Of a DNA stretch of 64,000 nt, positions 38,161 to 47,979 are shown piece by piece. The notes beneath the pieces were generated by a model that saw only the letters and a list, made by a program, of their open reading frames with translations, had not been told where the DNA came from and did no database searches. Position 1 is the first letter of the stretch, and each line of letters begins with the position of its first letter. The position numbers were made by a program, and so were the translations under genes. The stretch is from Thalassotalea marina. GTDB taxonomy: Bacteria; Pseudomonadota; Gammaproteobacteria; Enterobacterales; Alteromonadaceae. The stretch covers positions 62,001 through 126,000 of the forward strand of contig NZ_BNCK01000003.1 of the NCBI RefSeq assembly GCF_014656435.1, in the 5' to 3' direction.

Positions 38161-38829
38161 TTAAATGCTAGCTAACGCTTGACGCATTTCGTCAATCGCT
38201 ACTTTGTAATCTGGTTTTGAGAAAATCGCAGAGCCGGCAACAAACATATCGGCGCCCGCCTTGGCAATTTCAGCAATGTTGTCTGCTTTGACACCACCAT
38301 CAACTTCTAAACGAATATCGCGGCCACTCTCTACAATGCGCTGTTTTACTAATTTTATTTTATCGATAGTCCCCGGAATAAATGACTGGCCACCAAAACC
38401 TGGGTTTACCGACATTAATAAGATGACATCGACTTTATCCATGACAAAATCTAAGACAGACAACGGCGTTGCAGGGTTTAATACTAGCCCGGCTTTACAG
38501 CCACTATCTTTAATCAGCTGTATGCTGCGATCAACATGTTCACTTGCTTCCGGATGAAAGGTGATAATGTCAGCCCCTGCTTCGGCAAATGCAGGAATCA
38601 GTGTATCAACTGGCTTAATCATTAAATGAACGTCTATTGGAGCCGTAATACCGTAGTCACGCAACGACTTACATACCATAGGACCAAAGGTTAAGTTTGG
38701 TACATAGTGATTATCCATTACATCAAAATGAATAACATCTGCTCCTGCGGCAAGAACGTTATCAACGTCTTCCCCAAGTCGAGCGAAATCTGCGGATAAA
38801 ATAGATGGTGCAATTAAAAATGATGACAT
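38161..38829 (-). CDS. rpe: Ribulose-phosphate 3-epimerase
   Basis: A TIM-barrel metalloenzyme of the pentose phosphate pathway that interconverts ribulose-5-phosphate and xylulose-5-phosphate. The 222-residue protein has metal-binding [12 protein letters not shown], the phosphate loop VNPGFGGQ and the catalytic strand LEVDGGVK. It is upstream of trpS on the same strand. In E. coli dam precedes it; here two unrelated plus-strand genes lie between dam and rpe. Confidence 0.96.
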   Translation of the reverse strand: MSSFLIAPSILSADFARLGEDVDNVLAAGADVIHFDVMDNHYVPNLTFGPMVCKSLRDYGITAPIDVHLMIKPVDTLIPAFAEAGADIITFHPEASEHVDRSIQLIKDSGCKAGLVLNPATPLSVLDFVMDKVDVILLMSVNPGFGGQSFIPGTIDKIKLVKQRIVESGRDIRLEVDGGVKADNIAEIAKAGADMFVAGSAIFSKPDYKVAIDEMRQALASI

Positions 38830-39104
38830 GCTGATTTTCTCTTAAAAAAACAGCGCTACTTTATACTAAATGTTCAAAATAATCGACCACTACTAGCTGC
38901 ACTTTTTTTGAACAACACAGTTTATTTTTGCACCAAACTTGTTCGTGTATTTAACTGCCGCCGCTTACCAATTAATCCACAACACCCTATCTAACTGTTT
39001 TATATAGCTTTAACAAGAAACACAGTGAATTGTCTATAACAGGCATTGGTTTTGCAACTGCCAATTGTACCCTCTGTAACTACACAACCAAGAAGAGTAA
39101 TTAT

Positions 39105-39773
39105 ATGAAATACAATAAAAATACTTTAACTGTTTCCACGCTTATATGTTGTTCTGCTTTACATATGAACTCAGCCCTTGCCGGTGAGCTAAGTGCCAAT
39201 GTAGCTGCGACCAGCAATTACCTATGGCGAGGCTTAGAGCAAACCCAAGGTAAAGCTGCTATTTCAGGAGGCTTAGACTTGTCCTATGATAGTGGTTTTT
39301 ACATGGGCACATGGGCGTCGAATGCTGACTGGGCCGAAGGAATGACCTATGAGCTGGATTTATATGCCGGCTTTAGTGGTAGTTTAAACGATAGTATTGG
39401 GTATGATTTTGGATTTATTTATTTTGCATACCCAGATGAAGCTTCCGGCGATGCCGATTTTTCTGAAATTTATGCTAACTTTTCTATTCAAAGGCTCAGC
39501 GTCGGCGTCGCTGTATTAGCAGATGGCGAAGGTGGTGATTTTGGTGATTCATTGTATGTTTCAGCAGACTACAGTGTTCCTGTCGCTCATGATGCTGAAT
39601 TGGGTTTCCATGTAGGATCGTACACTGGTGACTGGCTGGCCGAAGAAACAATGGATTTTGGCATAAATCTAAACAAAAATGGATTTACGTTTGGTTTATC
39701 AAAAACTGATGCCGATGGCTCAGCAGGTGATCTAAAAGTATATTTAACCTACGCAATTGATATTTCGCTATAG
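39105..39773 (+). CDS. TorF family putative porin
   Basis: A secreted outer-membrane beta-barrel candidate of 223 residues from the ATG at 39105, which follows an AGAAGAG ribosome binding site by about seven bases. A signal peptide (about 1-27, ending SALA) is followed by GELSANVAATSNYLWRGLEQ, the typical start of the TorF/gcw_chp family (TIGR02001). Alternating aromatic strands such as GFYMGTWASNADW and a C-terminal aromatic-aliphatic strand follow. Transport of small solutes is only inferred. It is a single gene on the strand opposite its neighbours. Confidence 0.85.
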   Translation: MKYNKNTLTVSTLICCSALHMNSALAGELSANVAATSNYLWRGLEQTQGKAAISGGLDLSYDSGFYMGTWASNADWAEGMTYELDLYAGFSGSLNDSIGYDFGFIYFAYPDEASGDADFSEIYANFSIQRLSVGVAVLADGEGGDFGDSLYVSADYSVPVAHDAELGFHVGSYTGDWLAEETMDFGINLNKNGFTFGLSKTDADGSAGDLKVYLTYAIDISL

Positions 39774-39860
39774 AATCCCTAGCAGGAGTTGGTTATTTTT
39801 TTACCAATTTCTACATTCTCATGTTAGGGTATAGGGAGTGTCATTGAAGGATTGATAACT

Positions 39861-40052
39861 ATGTTTCTTGCGCTCCCTATTAAGGATACCATTAAAAGTG
39901 TTGCTTCGGCTTTACTTGGCGTTCAGAGCAACAAAAATAGGCAAAGAGATTTTTCGTCTGGAAAGTTTTCCCATTTTGTTATTATTGGGTTAATTTTTGT
40001 TGTGCTTTTTGTACTAACATTAATGGCAATTGTTTCGCTGGTTGTCAGCTAA
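39861..40052 (+). CDS. DUF2970 family small membrane protein
   Basis: A 63-residue protein from the ATG at 39861. An amphipathic N-terminus with LLGVQSNKNRQRDF is followed by one membrane helix (about 41-62; IIGLIFVVLFVLTLMAIVSL). The segment GVQS-x-KNRQRDF and length match DUF2970, a family common in gammaproteobacteria with no known function. It follows the TorF-like gene by 87 bases on the same strand; whether they share a transcript is unclear. Confidence 0.8.
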   Translation: MFLALPIKDTIKSVASALLGVQSNKNRQRDFSSGKFSHFVIIGLIFVVLFVLTLMAIVSLVVS

Positions 40053-40194
40053 CTCAATTAGTAGTAGTTGTTTAACCTCAGGTTTATTTCAGAAATAGTA
40101 CTACATCAAACAAAATAATAACTTAGCAAACTCTTATATTTCTAACTCGATATTGTTGTCTGAATTCGAGGCATTTTGGAGCTGGATTAATTAA

Positions 40195-41022
40195 CTATTT
40201 CGCTGGCTTATACAAGGCTAATAGTTCACCAACTTTTTTTCGATTACTGCCTTTTTGGCTAATCGTGCGGGCAACTTGTATTGCTTTACGTTTGTTTGCG
40301 CCTTGATAAATCTTACGCGTCCATATGGTATTGTGGTTACTGATCAGCACGGTCGCTTTTTTATCGGCTACCGTTTCTTCCGCCGCATTTGCCAAGTCGG
40401 CTTGTTCATCTAAGCCAAAACCATTACCTGCATAGCTAGTAAAACTTGCCGTTTTGCTTAATGGTACATACGGTGGGTCACAATAAATAACATCATTATT
40501 TTGCACACGAGCAAAGGTCTGGCGATAGCCTTCACAAATGAAGATAGCTTTTTGTGCTTTTTCAGCGAAGAATTCAATTTCTGCTTCAGGGAAATATGGT
40601 TTTTTGTATTTACCAAAAGGTACATTATAACCACCTGACTTGTTATAGCGGCATAAGCCGTTATAACCGTGACGGTTCATATAAAGAAATAATAACGAGC
40701 GGTAGTAACTATCAACACTTGCATTAAATTCACTTCTTAAATGGTAGTATGCTTCTGCTTGATTACATTGCTCAGTAAAAAACGCTTTTGCGTCTTCGAT
40801 AAAAGACTGTGGTTTCTTTTGTATAGCTTGATAAAGGTTAATTAAATCTTTATTGATGTCATTCAATAAATACTCATCATAATCGGTATTCAAAAACACT
40901 GAGCCAGCACCAACAAACGGTTCAATTAAACGATCGCCATCGGGCAATAGTTTATTGATTTCTTCAATTAGGCTGTACTTTCCTCCAGCCCATTTTAAAA
41001 ATGCTCGTTGCTTTTTTACCAT
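40195..41022 (-). CDS. dam: DNA adenine methylase Dam
   Basis: An orphan methyltransferase that modifies adenine N6 in GATC, guiding mismatch repair (with MutL in this window) and replication timing. The 275-residue protein carries the SAM-binding motif FVGAGSVF from residue 36 and the catalytic DPPY at 182-185. LKWAGGKYSLI at the N-terminus is typical. It follows damX, as in E. coli, within the aroK-aroB-damX-dam run. Confidence 0.96.
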   Translation of the reverse strand: MVKKQRAFLKWAGGKYSLIEEINKLLPDGDRLIEPFVGAGSVFLNTDYDEYLLNDINKDLINLYQAIQKKPQSFIEDAKAFFTEQCNQAEAYYHLRSEFNASVDSYYRSLLFLYMNRHGYNGLCRYNKSGGYNVPFGKYKKPYFPEAEIEFFAEKAQKAIFICEGYRQTFARVQNNDVIYCDPPYVPLSKTASFTSYAGNGFGLDEQADLANAAEETVADKKATVLISNHNTIWTRKIYQGANKRKAIQVARTISQKGSNRKKVGELLALYKPAK

Positions 41023-41063
41023 TTAGAAAAATAACCCTAACATGGCAATAAAGCCACCTGTGT

Positions 41064-42473
41064 TTAAGAGGTGGGGATTGTAACTTGATTTGCGTCAGAT
41101 TGGGAGCGCTCAAAGGCACTGATTTCAGCTTTTATTGCGCTTAATGACTTAATAAAACCACCACCCGATGCAAATTCCTCAGGTAATGTTTGACGAAAGC
41201 TTTCCGCCTGTTGACGAGTCTCAAATACTGGAGAGGTGAATACCGTCATCGTTTTATTACCAACTAGCTTGTCATAAGTTAAAACACCATAAACCTTTAA
41301 CCTAGAACGCAGTTGCTCAATTACTTTACTATCGCTCACTACGCTTAACTGTATAACAAGTCCTTCTTGATTAGCAAAAGCAGAAGGCTCTTTTACTTCT
41401 TTTTGTTCAGCTATTACTTCTTGTGAATTTTGACTAGGTGAAATTTGAACTTCACTTTCAGTGTCTAATGTCGTTTCAATTGGAGTAACAGCAGGTTCTG
41501 GTTGCGCAAAAGACACAGATAAGCTTTGAATTATGTCAATCGGAGCCGCTGGAAGCTCAACCTTTTCCGTAATAGTGTTATCCACACTTTTTTGCAATTC
41601 TTGGCCATTTACACCTGATAACGCTTGATAAATATCTATTGGGTTTGCTTTACTGCCTACAACATCGATTTGCTCTTCCTTTTTAGTAATAGCTTTATCG
41701 TCAGTGATAGTTAAAGCAGCTAAGTCGCTTATTTCTACAGATTTTGATTGCACTGTCGTTTCGGCAGCTACTGGAAGCTGACTAAATTTAAAGGTTTCCA
41801 TTTGATAAAGCTGATAAATTACTACCGCTGAAATAACCACTAGTAACATAAACGCCGCAAGCCATTTCAACAGCACGGCGTAGCGCTCGCTAGACTTTTT
41901 ATACTGGAAAGACTTGTCAGATAAAGGAATTAGTTGTCCAGATACTGCAGAAATAATAGACAACTTCTTATGAAACAGCAGTGTATGCTGGTTCATTTTG
42001 ATTGCCACTTCAGGTTGAGCCAACATAACAACCTGAATATCCAAACTTGCCTTTTTACCTATTTCAGCAAGCTGACACAACTCATGAAGTAGCTGGAAAG
42101 ATAAATGATGTGCGTGTTCTACAACAATGGTTAACGGTTGTTGATGTTGTTTGAGTAAATTTACTACACTAACCGCTAACGACTGTTCAGGGTCAAACAA
42201 AACTTGTCCAAACAATTGCTCAACTAAGCGACAACGAATTTGAACGTCGTCTAATTTAGTTGATACCGTCAAATAAGCGGCGTTTCGTTCAACTGATAAA
42301 TTCGCTAGAAATTGGCTACCAACCGCAGAATACTCTGAATAATTTTCATCAACAACGACCACGGCATGTTTAGAAAACCTGAGAATGTAATCTACACGTG
42401 CTACAGAACTAATTGCTGTAACTTGTGAGTTGTCGGATTGTTTAGTTTGAAGAGATTGTGCCAATGCTGACAT
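41064..42473 (-). CDS. damX: Cell-division protein DamX with SPOR domain
   Basis: A bitopic inner-membrane protein of 469 residues that localises to the septum. The N-terminal cytoplasmic part (about 1-200) resembles a degenerate ATPase-type domain without a Walker motif. A single membrane helix (about 206-225) is followed by a long acidic, Val/Ser/Gln-rich linker and a C-terminal SPOR domain (about 375-450; VIQLSVVSDSKVIEQL) that binds denuded glycan. It sits between aroB and dam, the conserved position. The linker is low in sequence conservation, so the name relies on domain order and synteny. Confidence 0.85.
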   Translation of the reverse strand: MSALAQSLQTKQSDNSQVTAISSVARVDYILRFSKHAVVVVDENYSEYSAVGSQFLANLSVERNAAYLTVSTKLDDVQIRCRLVEQLFGQVLFDPEQSLAVSVVNLLKQHQQPLTIVVEHAHHLSFQLLHELCQLAEIGKKASLDIQVVMLAQPEVAIKMNQHTLLFHKKLSIISAVSGQLIPLSDKSFQYKKSSERYAVLLKWLAAFMLLVVISAVVIYQLYQMETFKFSQLPVAAETTVQSKSVEISDLAALTITDDKAITKKEEQIDVVGSKANPIDIYQALSGVNGQELQKSVDNTITEKVELPAAPIDIIQSLSVSFAQPEPAVTPIETTLDTESEVQISPSQNSQEVIAEQKEVKEPSAFANQEGLVIQLSVVSDSKVIEQLRSRLKVYGVLTYDKLVGNKTMTVFTSPVFETRQQAESFRQTLPEEFASGGGFIKSLSAIKAEISAFERSQSDANQVTIPTS

Positions 42474-42492
42474 GTTTCACCTACTCTGCGAT

Positions 42493-43557
42493 TTACAGAA
42501 TTTGCTGAAGCATGTCCTCACTGATGTCATCATGCATAACCGCTTGGCCAATTGCATGAGGGACAATTAAACGTAATTTACCTGCTACGTTTTTCTTATC
42601 GCGACGCATATGTTTGATAAAACTATCAAAACCCATACTTTCCGGCGCTGATAATGGTAAATTGAACGAAGATAATAAATCTTCAATTCGTCGTAGTTCT
42701 GACACTTCCAGCAAATTCAACTGAACTGCAAGTTTAGCAGCAAGTACCATGCCAGTTGCTACTGCCTCACCATGGAGCCAGTTGCCATACCCCATTTCAG
42801 CTTCAATTGCATGGCCAAAGGTATGCCCCAAGTTGAGTAATGCTCGTATGCCAGCTTCGGTTTCATCGGCAGAAACAATGTCTGCTTTACATTGACAGCA
42901 TCGCTCGATCATCGCAATTAATGTGTCTTTGTCAGCAGATTTTATTTGTTCTTGATTTTGCTCTAACCAATCAAAAAATGCAGCATCACCTAAAATGCCA
43001 TATTTAATAACTTCTGCCATGCCTGCTGCAAATTCGCGAGCTGGTAAGGAAGACAGGCTATTAATATCTATGATAACCGCTTTAGGCTGATAAAAAGCGC
43101 CAATCATGTTTTTGCCCAACGGATGATTAACAGCAGTTTTTCCACCCACTGAAGAATCTACTTGTGAAAGCAAAGTTGTTGGTATTTGAATAAAATCAAT
43201 ACCACGTTGATAACATGCTGCTGCAAACCCTGTGATATCGCCAATAACACCACCACCTAGGGCAATAAGTGTTGAGTCTCTGCCATGAGTATTTGCAAGC
43301 AAGTGTGACATAATGCGCTCAAAATTAGCTAAGCTTTTTTGTGCTTCGCCATCGGGCAATATGATTACGTCAACGTCAAAATCAGTGAGTTGCAATTGCA
43401 ACTGTTCAAGATACAGCGCTGCAACAACATCATTCGTGACAATACACACCCTTTTACCACGAATATGTTGAGACAATAAGTCACCTGAAGTTAGTAGGTG
43501 ACTATCTATGTAGATGGGGTAGCTACGCTCTGCGAGGTCGAGCTGCAATGTAGCCAT
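42493..43557 (-). CDS. aroB: 3-dehydroquinate synthase
   Basis: The second enzyme of the shikimate pathway, converting DAHP to 3-dehydroquinate with NAD+ and a divalent metal. The 354-residue protein shows the NAD-binding GGGVIGD, the substrate loop [14 protein letters not shown], and the metal ligands Glu in [10 protein letters not shown] and His in NLGHTFGHA and [10 protein letters not shown]. It starts one base after the aroK stop codon. The pair feeds aromatic amino acid synthesis. Confidence 0.97.
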   Translation of the reverse strand: MATLQLDLAERSYPIYIDSHLLTSGDLLSQHIRGKRVCIVTNDVVAALYLEQLQLQLTDFDVDVIILPDGEAQKSLANFERIMSHLLANTHGRDSTLIALGGGVIGDITGFAAACYQRGIDFIQIPTTLLSQVDSSVGGKTAVNHPLGKNMIGAFYQPKAVIIDINSLSSLPAREFAAGMAEVIKYGILGDAAFFDWLEQNQEQIKSADKDTLIAMIERCCQCKADIVSADETEAGIRALLNLGHTFGHAIEAEMGYGNWLHGEAVATGMVLAAKLAVQLNLLEVSELRRIEDLLSSFNLPLSAPESMGFDSFIKHMRRDKKNVAGKLRLIVPHAIGQAVMHDDISEDMLQQIL

Positions 43558-43558
43558 T

Positions 43559-44077
43559 TTAGAACTCTAAACGCTCAACGATTTTGTTAGCAACGATTTT
43601 AGCACTCTGATCATCTGTTTGAACGATCACGTCAGCAACCTCTTCATAAAGAGGGTTGCGCTCAACGGCTAATTTTTCCAATACGCTGCGTGGCTCTTCC
43701 GATGTTTGAAGTAATGGACGACGACGATCTCTCTGTGTGCGGGCGACTTGTTTGTCGATAGTTGTTTCTAGATAAACAACGATTCCGCGAGCAGATAAAC
43801 GATTGCGTACATGGTTACTAATCACTGAACCACCACCTGTTGCTAATACAATACCTTGCAACTCGGTTAAATCATCAATAACTTGCTCTTCTCTTTTGCG
43901 GAAGCCTTCTTCACCTTCCAGATCGAAAACCCAAGAAATATCAGCACCTGTGCGACGCTCGATTTCCTGATCTGAATCATAAAAATCTAAATGAAGTTTA
44001 TCAGCTAACTCTCTACCTATGGTGCTTTTACCGGCGCCCATAGGGCCAACCAAGAAAATGTTACGTTTTTCTGCCAT
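43559..44077 (-). CDS. aroK: Shikimate kinase I
   Basis: A P-loop kinase phosphorylating shikimate at the 3-hydroxyl. The Walker A motif GPMGAGKST is at 11-19, [11 protein letters not shown] binds shikimate, FRKREEQV and ATGGGSVI follow, and RDRRRPLL belongs to the lid. The 172-residue length matches E. coli AroK. It follows pilQ by about 150 bases and precedes aroB, the usual pilMNOPQ-aroK-aroB order of gammaproteobacteria. Confidence 0.97.
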   Translation of the reverse strand: MAEKRNIFLVGPMGAGKSTIGRELADKLHLDFYDSDQEIERRTGADISWVFDLEGEEGFRKREEQVIDDLTELQGIVLATGGGSVISNHVRNRLSARGIVVYLETTIDKQVARTQRDRRRPLLQTSEEPRSVLEKLAVERNPLYEEVADVIVQTDDQSAKIVANKIVERLEF

Positions 44078-44223
44078 GAGACTAACTTAATACTCGTTAA
44101 TAAATAGGTTTACGGGTAAGAGGGAACCTCCCTCGAAAATTTTAAGGGCGTAATTATCGCAATTGTTAGCAGCAGATTGCAAGTAAGCAATGTACAAAAA
44201 CATAGCTTACTCGCAAAAATCTT

Positions 44224-46239
44224 TTAAAATCTTTCAGTTACGATCCTAGGTGTAACGAAAATAAGCAGCTCTTTTTTCTCATTAAAGTTATTACTGTTAC
44301 GGAACATCCAACCAAAATATGGAATATCACCTAAAACAGGCACTTTAGACACGCTGTTTATTACCGATTGTTGATAAATTCCACCTAGCACAATGGTCTC
44401 ACCATTATTAACTAAAACTTGTGTACCGATGCGTTGCGTATCAATTGCGGGTGCAGAACCATTAGTAACTTCTGAAACTGTATCCTGCGTAACCACTAAA
44501 TCTAAGATTATGCGATTATCTGGCGTAATTTGAGGCGTTACCTTTAAACTTAATACCGCCTTTTTAAACTGGGTTGACGTTGCACCACTTGATGCAGCCT
44601 CTTGGTATGGAATTTCCACACCCTGTTCAATATATGCTTCTTTTTGATTGGCTGTGGTAATACGCGGACTAGCAATAATTTCGCCTTTGTTTTCCTTTTC
44701 TAAAGCACTTAACTCTAGATCTAAGATAGTGCCATCAGCAAGTCTAGCTACTTGAAACGCTAAGCTACCTGCAGGACTAGCGACTGGTAAGTTTACATTC
44801 AATCTATCATTTAAATTAGGAACAACACCTGTTCTTGCCGTGTTACTCCCCGTTAAGTTTCCTGAGGTTGAATATTCGCCATCAGTATCGGTAACACCCC
44901 AACGTATACCTAACTCTTCGTTTAGGTTGTCCTTCACAGTGACCATTCTAGATTCTATGACCACTTGTCTGACTGGAATATCTAACACCGTTACCATGCG
45001 TTTAATGTCTTCAATACTCTGTGCGGTATCTCTCACTAAAAGCGTATTTGTGCGTTCATCAACACTGACACTGCCACGCGGCGACAAAATACTGTTGTCT
45101 TCATTTTTAACTAAATCAGCAAATTCAGACGCTTTGGCGTAGTTAACTTGAATATACTCTGAATATAAAGGCGCAAGTTCTGCAACTTGCTGCAAAGCTT
45201 GTAATTCCTTAGCTTCTCTGGCGGCCAATTCATCGCCAGGAGCAACCATCAAAATGTTACCTTCCATGCGTTTATCTAACCCTTTAACTTTCAGGATAAT
45301 ATCCAAAGCCTGATCCCATGGCACACCATCTAATCTAAGAGTTATATTACCGGTTACGGTATCACTGGTTACTAAGTTAAAACCATTAAGATCGGCGATA
45401 ATTTGTAAAACCGTGCGCACCGAAATATCTTGGAAGTTTAAAGAGATAGCTCGACCAGAAAAATCTTCAGCGTCACCTAAATATCCCGGTGTCTTAACAT
45501 CTTCGGTCACAGTCAAAACAAACACATTATTTCGTTGTTCATGATCAAAGGTAAAGTTACCTTCAATATCTATCACCAATCGCGCGTTATTGCCTTCTCG
45601 AAATGTTTCTATCGACTCCACTTTTGTTCCGAAGTCAGTAACATCAAGAGTGTACAGCATATCTTCATCAATCTTAGTATTATGAAATTCGATAAAAACT
45701 TTACCTAGCCTATCGCTAACATCAACGGCTACCATACTATCGTTCAAATCGACCAAAATCTGAGCTTCATCTTTGTTGTTACGACGAAAATCAATTTTCT
45801 CGATACTATTGATAAACTCACTATTGACTGGCATGAGGTTGCCAAGTGCCTTAGGTGTGTTGTTTTTATTTAGGATTAAAGAAAATGCATTATCTTTAGA
45901 GCGGACGTCAAATACAGCTAAACGATCTAAATGAACCGTAGCGACAACTTTTCCTGCAAGCTTCGTCACAGTAACTTTTTCAACACCAGCATGCGCTATG
46001 CTAGTTTCGGCGAGGCTTTGAGCAAACACCTCAGCGTCAAAGGTGATATCTATTTTTGCAGGGTTCATTGAAGTTTTCACTTCAGGTTGAGACGAAATTT
46101 GATCTTTCATCAGAAAAACCAGTTCTATTTCATCATTTTGAATAGTGTTGTACCGAATCGTCGTAAGTTCTTGAGCAAAAGAAACTAAAGATATTAATGA
46201 TAAAACAATCCCAATGGTTGCCTTTGTCAAAACGTTCAT
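44224..46239 (-). CDS. pilQ: Type IV pilus secretin PilQ
   Basis: An outer-membrane secretin forming the pore for type IV pili or DNA-uptake pili. I start at the ATG at 46237-46239, which gives a clean signal peptide (MNVLTKATIGIVLSLIS, cleaved near FAQ). An ATG 33 bases upstream is in frame and also preceded by a purine tract. The 671-residue protein has two AMIN-type domains (about 25-240), an STN-type N0 domain (ISLNFQDISVRTVL), N1 and the secretin core (GEIIASPRITT, VETIVLGGI-like VLGGIYQQS). It is the last gene of pilMNOPQ. Confidence 0.93.
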   Translation of the reverse strand: MNVLTKATIGIVLSLISLVSFAQELTTIRYNTIQNDEIELVFLMKDQISSQPEVKTSMNPAKIDITFDAEVFAQSLAETSIAHAGVEKVTVTKLAGKVVATVHLDRLAVFDVRSKDNAFSLILNKNNTPKALGNLMPVNSEFINSIEKIDFRRNNKDEAQILVDLNDSMVAVDVSDRLGKVFIEFHNTKIDEDMLYTLDVTDFGTKVESIETFREGNNARLVIDIEGNFTFDHEQRNNVFVLTVTEDVKTPGYLGDAEDFSGRAISLNFQDISVRTVLQIIADLNGFNLVTSDTVTGNITLRLDGVPWDQALDIILKVKGLDKRMEGNILMVAPGDELAAREAKELQALQQVAELAPLYSEYIQVNYAKASEFADLVKNEDNSILSPRGSVSVDERTNTLLVRDTAQSIEDIKRMVTVLDIPVRQVVIESRMVTVKDNLNEELGIRWGVTDTDGEYSTSGNLTGSNTARTGVVPNLNDRLNVNLPVASPAGSLAFQVARLADGTILDLELSALEKENKGEIIASPRITTANQKEAYIEQGVEIPYQEAASSGATSTQFKKAVLSLKVTPQITPDNRIILDLVVTQDTVSEVTNGSAPAIDTQRIGTQVLVNNGETIVLGGIYQQSVINSVSKVPVLGDIPYFGWMFRNSNNFNEKKELLIFVTPRIVTERF

Positions 46240-46280
46240 ACACTTCTTATTAATATATATAAATTGCAGCATTGTTTCCC

Positions 46281-46811
46281 TTACCCCTCACTATTTGCTT
46301 CGACCATAGTAACGGTGGTTTCTCGTTCAACCCAGCAGCCTGCGCCATCAGGAATTAGCTCGATTACTTTTACTTGGTTTTGATTCACTTCAGCCACTCG
46401 CCCGTTGTACAGCCCAACATAGTTGCCAACACCAACTCTATGTAGTGTAGCATCTGACGCCTCAACGAGCGCCCAGATAATGTCTAGTTCTCCGAGTGTT
46501 CCACGCATCGTTAGGTCACTCAGTGCATATTTCTCAAGTGGTTGTTTTCTACGCCTTGGGTCTGGGCTTAAGCACCCTGACATCTGTTGAATCTTTTCTT
46601 GGATCGCTTCCGGTTTAGGTGCGTCAAATGGGCTTCTTAACGAAGCTGCCTCATAATTTATGTGATTGAACACCGGAACCGCTGGCATTGGTTCAATGGT
46701 ATTTGGTGTGTTTGCCTTTACTTTGTCAATATAGGCATTGAGATCACTTGTATCATCGAAGCAACCTGCTAAACAACACGCCAACGATACCGAAATGACT
46801 AACTTTTTCAT
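46281..46811 (-). CDS. pilP: Type IV pilus assembly lipoprotein PilP
   Basis: A periplasmic lipoprotein of 176 residues that links the inner-membrane PilMNO platform to the PilQ secretin. The lipobox LAGC at 14-17 gives lipidation at Cys17. The C-terminal domain (about 90-165) is a beta-sandwich with the family pattern LTMRGTLG and RVGVGNYVG. Its start overlaps the pilO stop by four bases. Confidence 0.93.
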   Translation of the reverse strand: MKKLVISVSLACCLAGCFDDTSDLNAYIDKVKANTPNTIEPMPAVPVFNHINYEAASLRSPFDAPKPEAIQEKIQQMSGCLSPDPRRRKQPLEKYALSDLTMRGTLGELDIIWALVEASDATLHRVGVGNYVGLYNGRVAEVNQNQVKVIELIPDGAGCWVERETTVTMVEANSEG

Positions 46812-47404
46812 TGTTCACTTGTCTCCCGGTATCGATAAGTTTTTGCTTGCAACTTCAAGTTTAACTCACCATTTAGCCCCTGGGCCATGTTGATATCAAA
46901 GTCATGTAGCGTCACAATTCTCGGTAGCCCCGCAATTTTACTGACAAAATTACCAAAATCGTGGTAGGTACCTATAACTTCAATATCGATAGGAAGTTCA
47001 ATATAGATTTCTTGAACAATTTCTGGTTGCCAATTGAGTTTAACAAAGTTCAGCCCACTGGTGGTGCCAACAAAAGTAATATCATCAAGCAAGCCTGGTG
47101 TTTCGTGGCTTTCAGGTAAGCTCTTTAATTGTTTGGCAAATAATGATTCCGCTTCAATCATTTGTTGTTGAAACAGCTCCAAATTTGCTGCGACGTAATA
47201 TTTACTTTGATATTGGGTTTTGAGCTCTGATTCCTGAGCAACAACTCGGTTTAATTTATCTATTTTATTGCTTACGATTAGCACGTAACCTAAACCTAAC
47301 ACAACAATAGACAGAAATATCGCAAAGACGGCTTTTGGTAGAAATGGCCAATTGCCAATGTCGTCAAGCTCAAGGTTATCAAATTGGGAAACGTCTATTT
47401 TCAT
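46808..47404 (-). CDS. pilO: Type IV pilus assembly protein PilO
   Basis: A bitopic inner-membrane protein of 198 residues. One membrane helix (about 26-46) follows the short cytoplasmic N-terminus with LDDIGNWPFLPK. A coiled coil (about 50-95) leads to a ferredoxin-like periplasmic domain. It dimerises with PilN. Four-base overlaps on both sides (with pilN and pilP) show tight translational coupling. Confidence 0.93.
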   Translation of the reverse strand: MKIDVSQFDNLELDDIGNWPFLPKAVFAIFLSIVVLGLGYVLIVSNKIDKLNRVVAQESELKTQYQSKYYVAANLELFQQQMIEAESLFAKQLKSLPESHETPGLLDDITFVGTTSGLNFVKLNWQPEIVQEIYIELPIDIEVIGTYHDFGNFVSKIAGLPRIVTLHDFDINMAQGLNGELNLKLQAKTYRYRETSEQ

Positions 47405-47979
47405 TTATTTTCCCCTGACTCATTCGTTGGTTGCGCTACTAAACTTTTAATCGTGACACGCATTTTGAAATCACTTAATAGTTTACTTTGTGCATCGGTT
47501 GCAGTGATCGATTCCAGTATTGCATTAGAAAAAAAGTCAGAGTTTTCGATTTGTCTGATCATGTTTGCTAAATGGTTATTAGATTCACTTTTACCAATCA
47601 ATTGAATAATGCCACCTTGCTTTTCCATTTTCACTAAGTAAACGCCTGAAGGGACAATTTTAGCAATTTCATCAAGAACTTGAGTTCCAACGTTACGTTG
47701 CAACTGTAGCTGTTCAATTACTGCGATTCTGGTTTTTAGCTCTTCTTTCTTTTCATTAAGTGTTTTAATTTCACTTATTCTAGCGTCAAGAATAGTGATC
47801 TCATTCTGCAAATATTGGTTTCGTGCAACTTGTCCATCAATACGTAATTGATAAAATTGCCCAACCAAAAAAACAACGGCAAATGTGGCTAATGCAACAA
47901 AAGCAAGCAAGGTAAAATATGCACGCTGTTTTGTTTTTTCGGCCTCTTCACGCCATGGAAGCAGGTTTATATGTGCCAT
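47401..47979 (-). CDS. pilN: Type IV pilus assembly protein PilN
   Basis: A bitopic inner-membrane protein of 192 residues. The N-terminus INLLPWREE is the conserved PilM-binding motif. A membrane helix (about 22-43) and a periplasmic coiled coil plus ferredoxin-like fold follow. It connects the cytoplasmic ring of PilM to PilO and PilP. It overlaps pilM by 13 bases. Confidence 0.95.
   Translation of the reverse strand: MAHINLLPWREEAEKTKQRAYFTLLAFVALATFAVVFLVGQFYQLRIDGQVARNQYLQNEITILDARISEIKTLNEKKEELKTRIAVIEQLQLQRNVGTQVLDEIAKIVPSGVYLVKMEKQGGIIQLIGKSESNNHLANMIRQIENSDFFSNAILESITATDAQSKLLSDFKMRVTIKSLVAQPTNESGENK

Noticed and set aside
44120-44134. GAGGGA-N3-TCCCTC hairpin between pilQ and aroK as a terminator
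   Set aside because: The short stem is not followed by a T tract on either strand, so Rho-independent termination is not supported.
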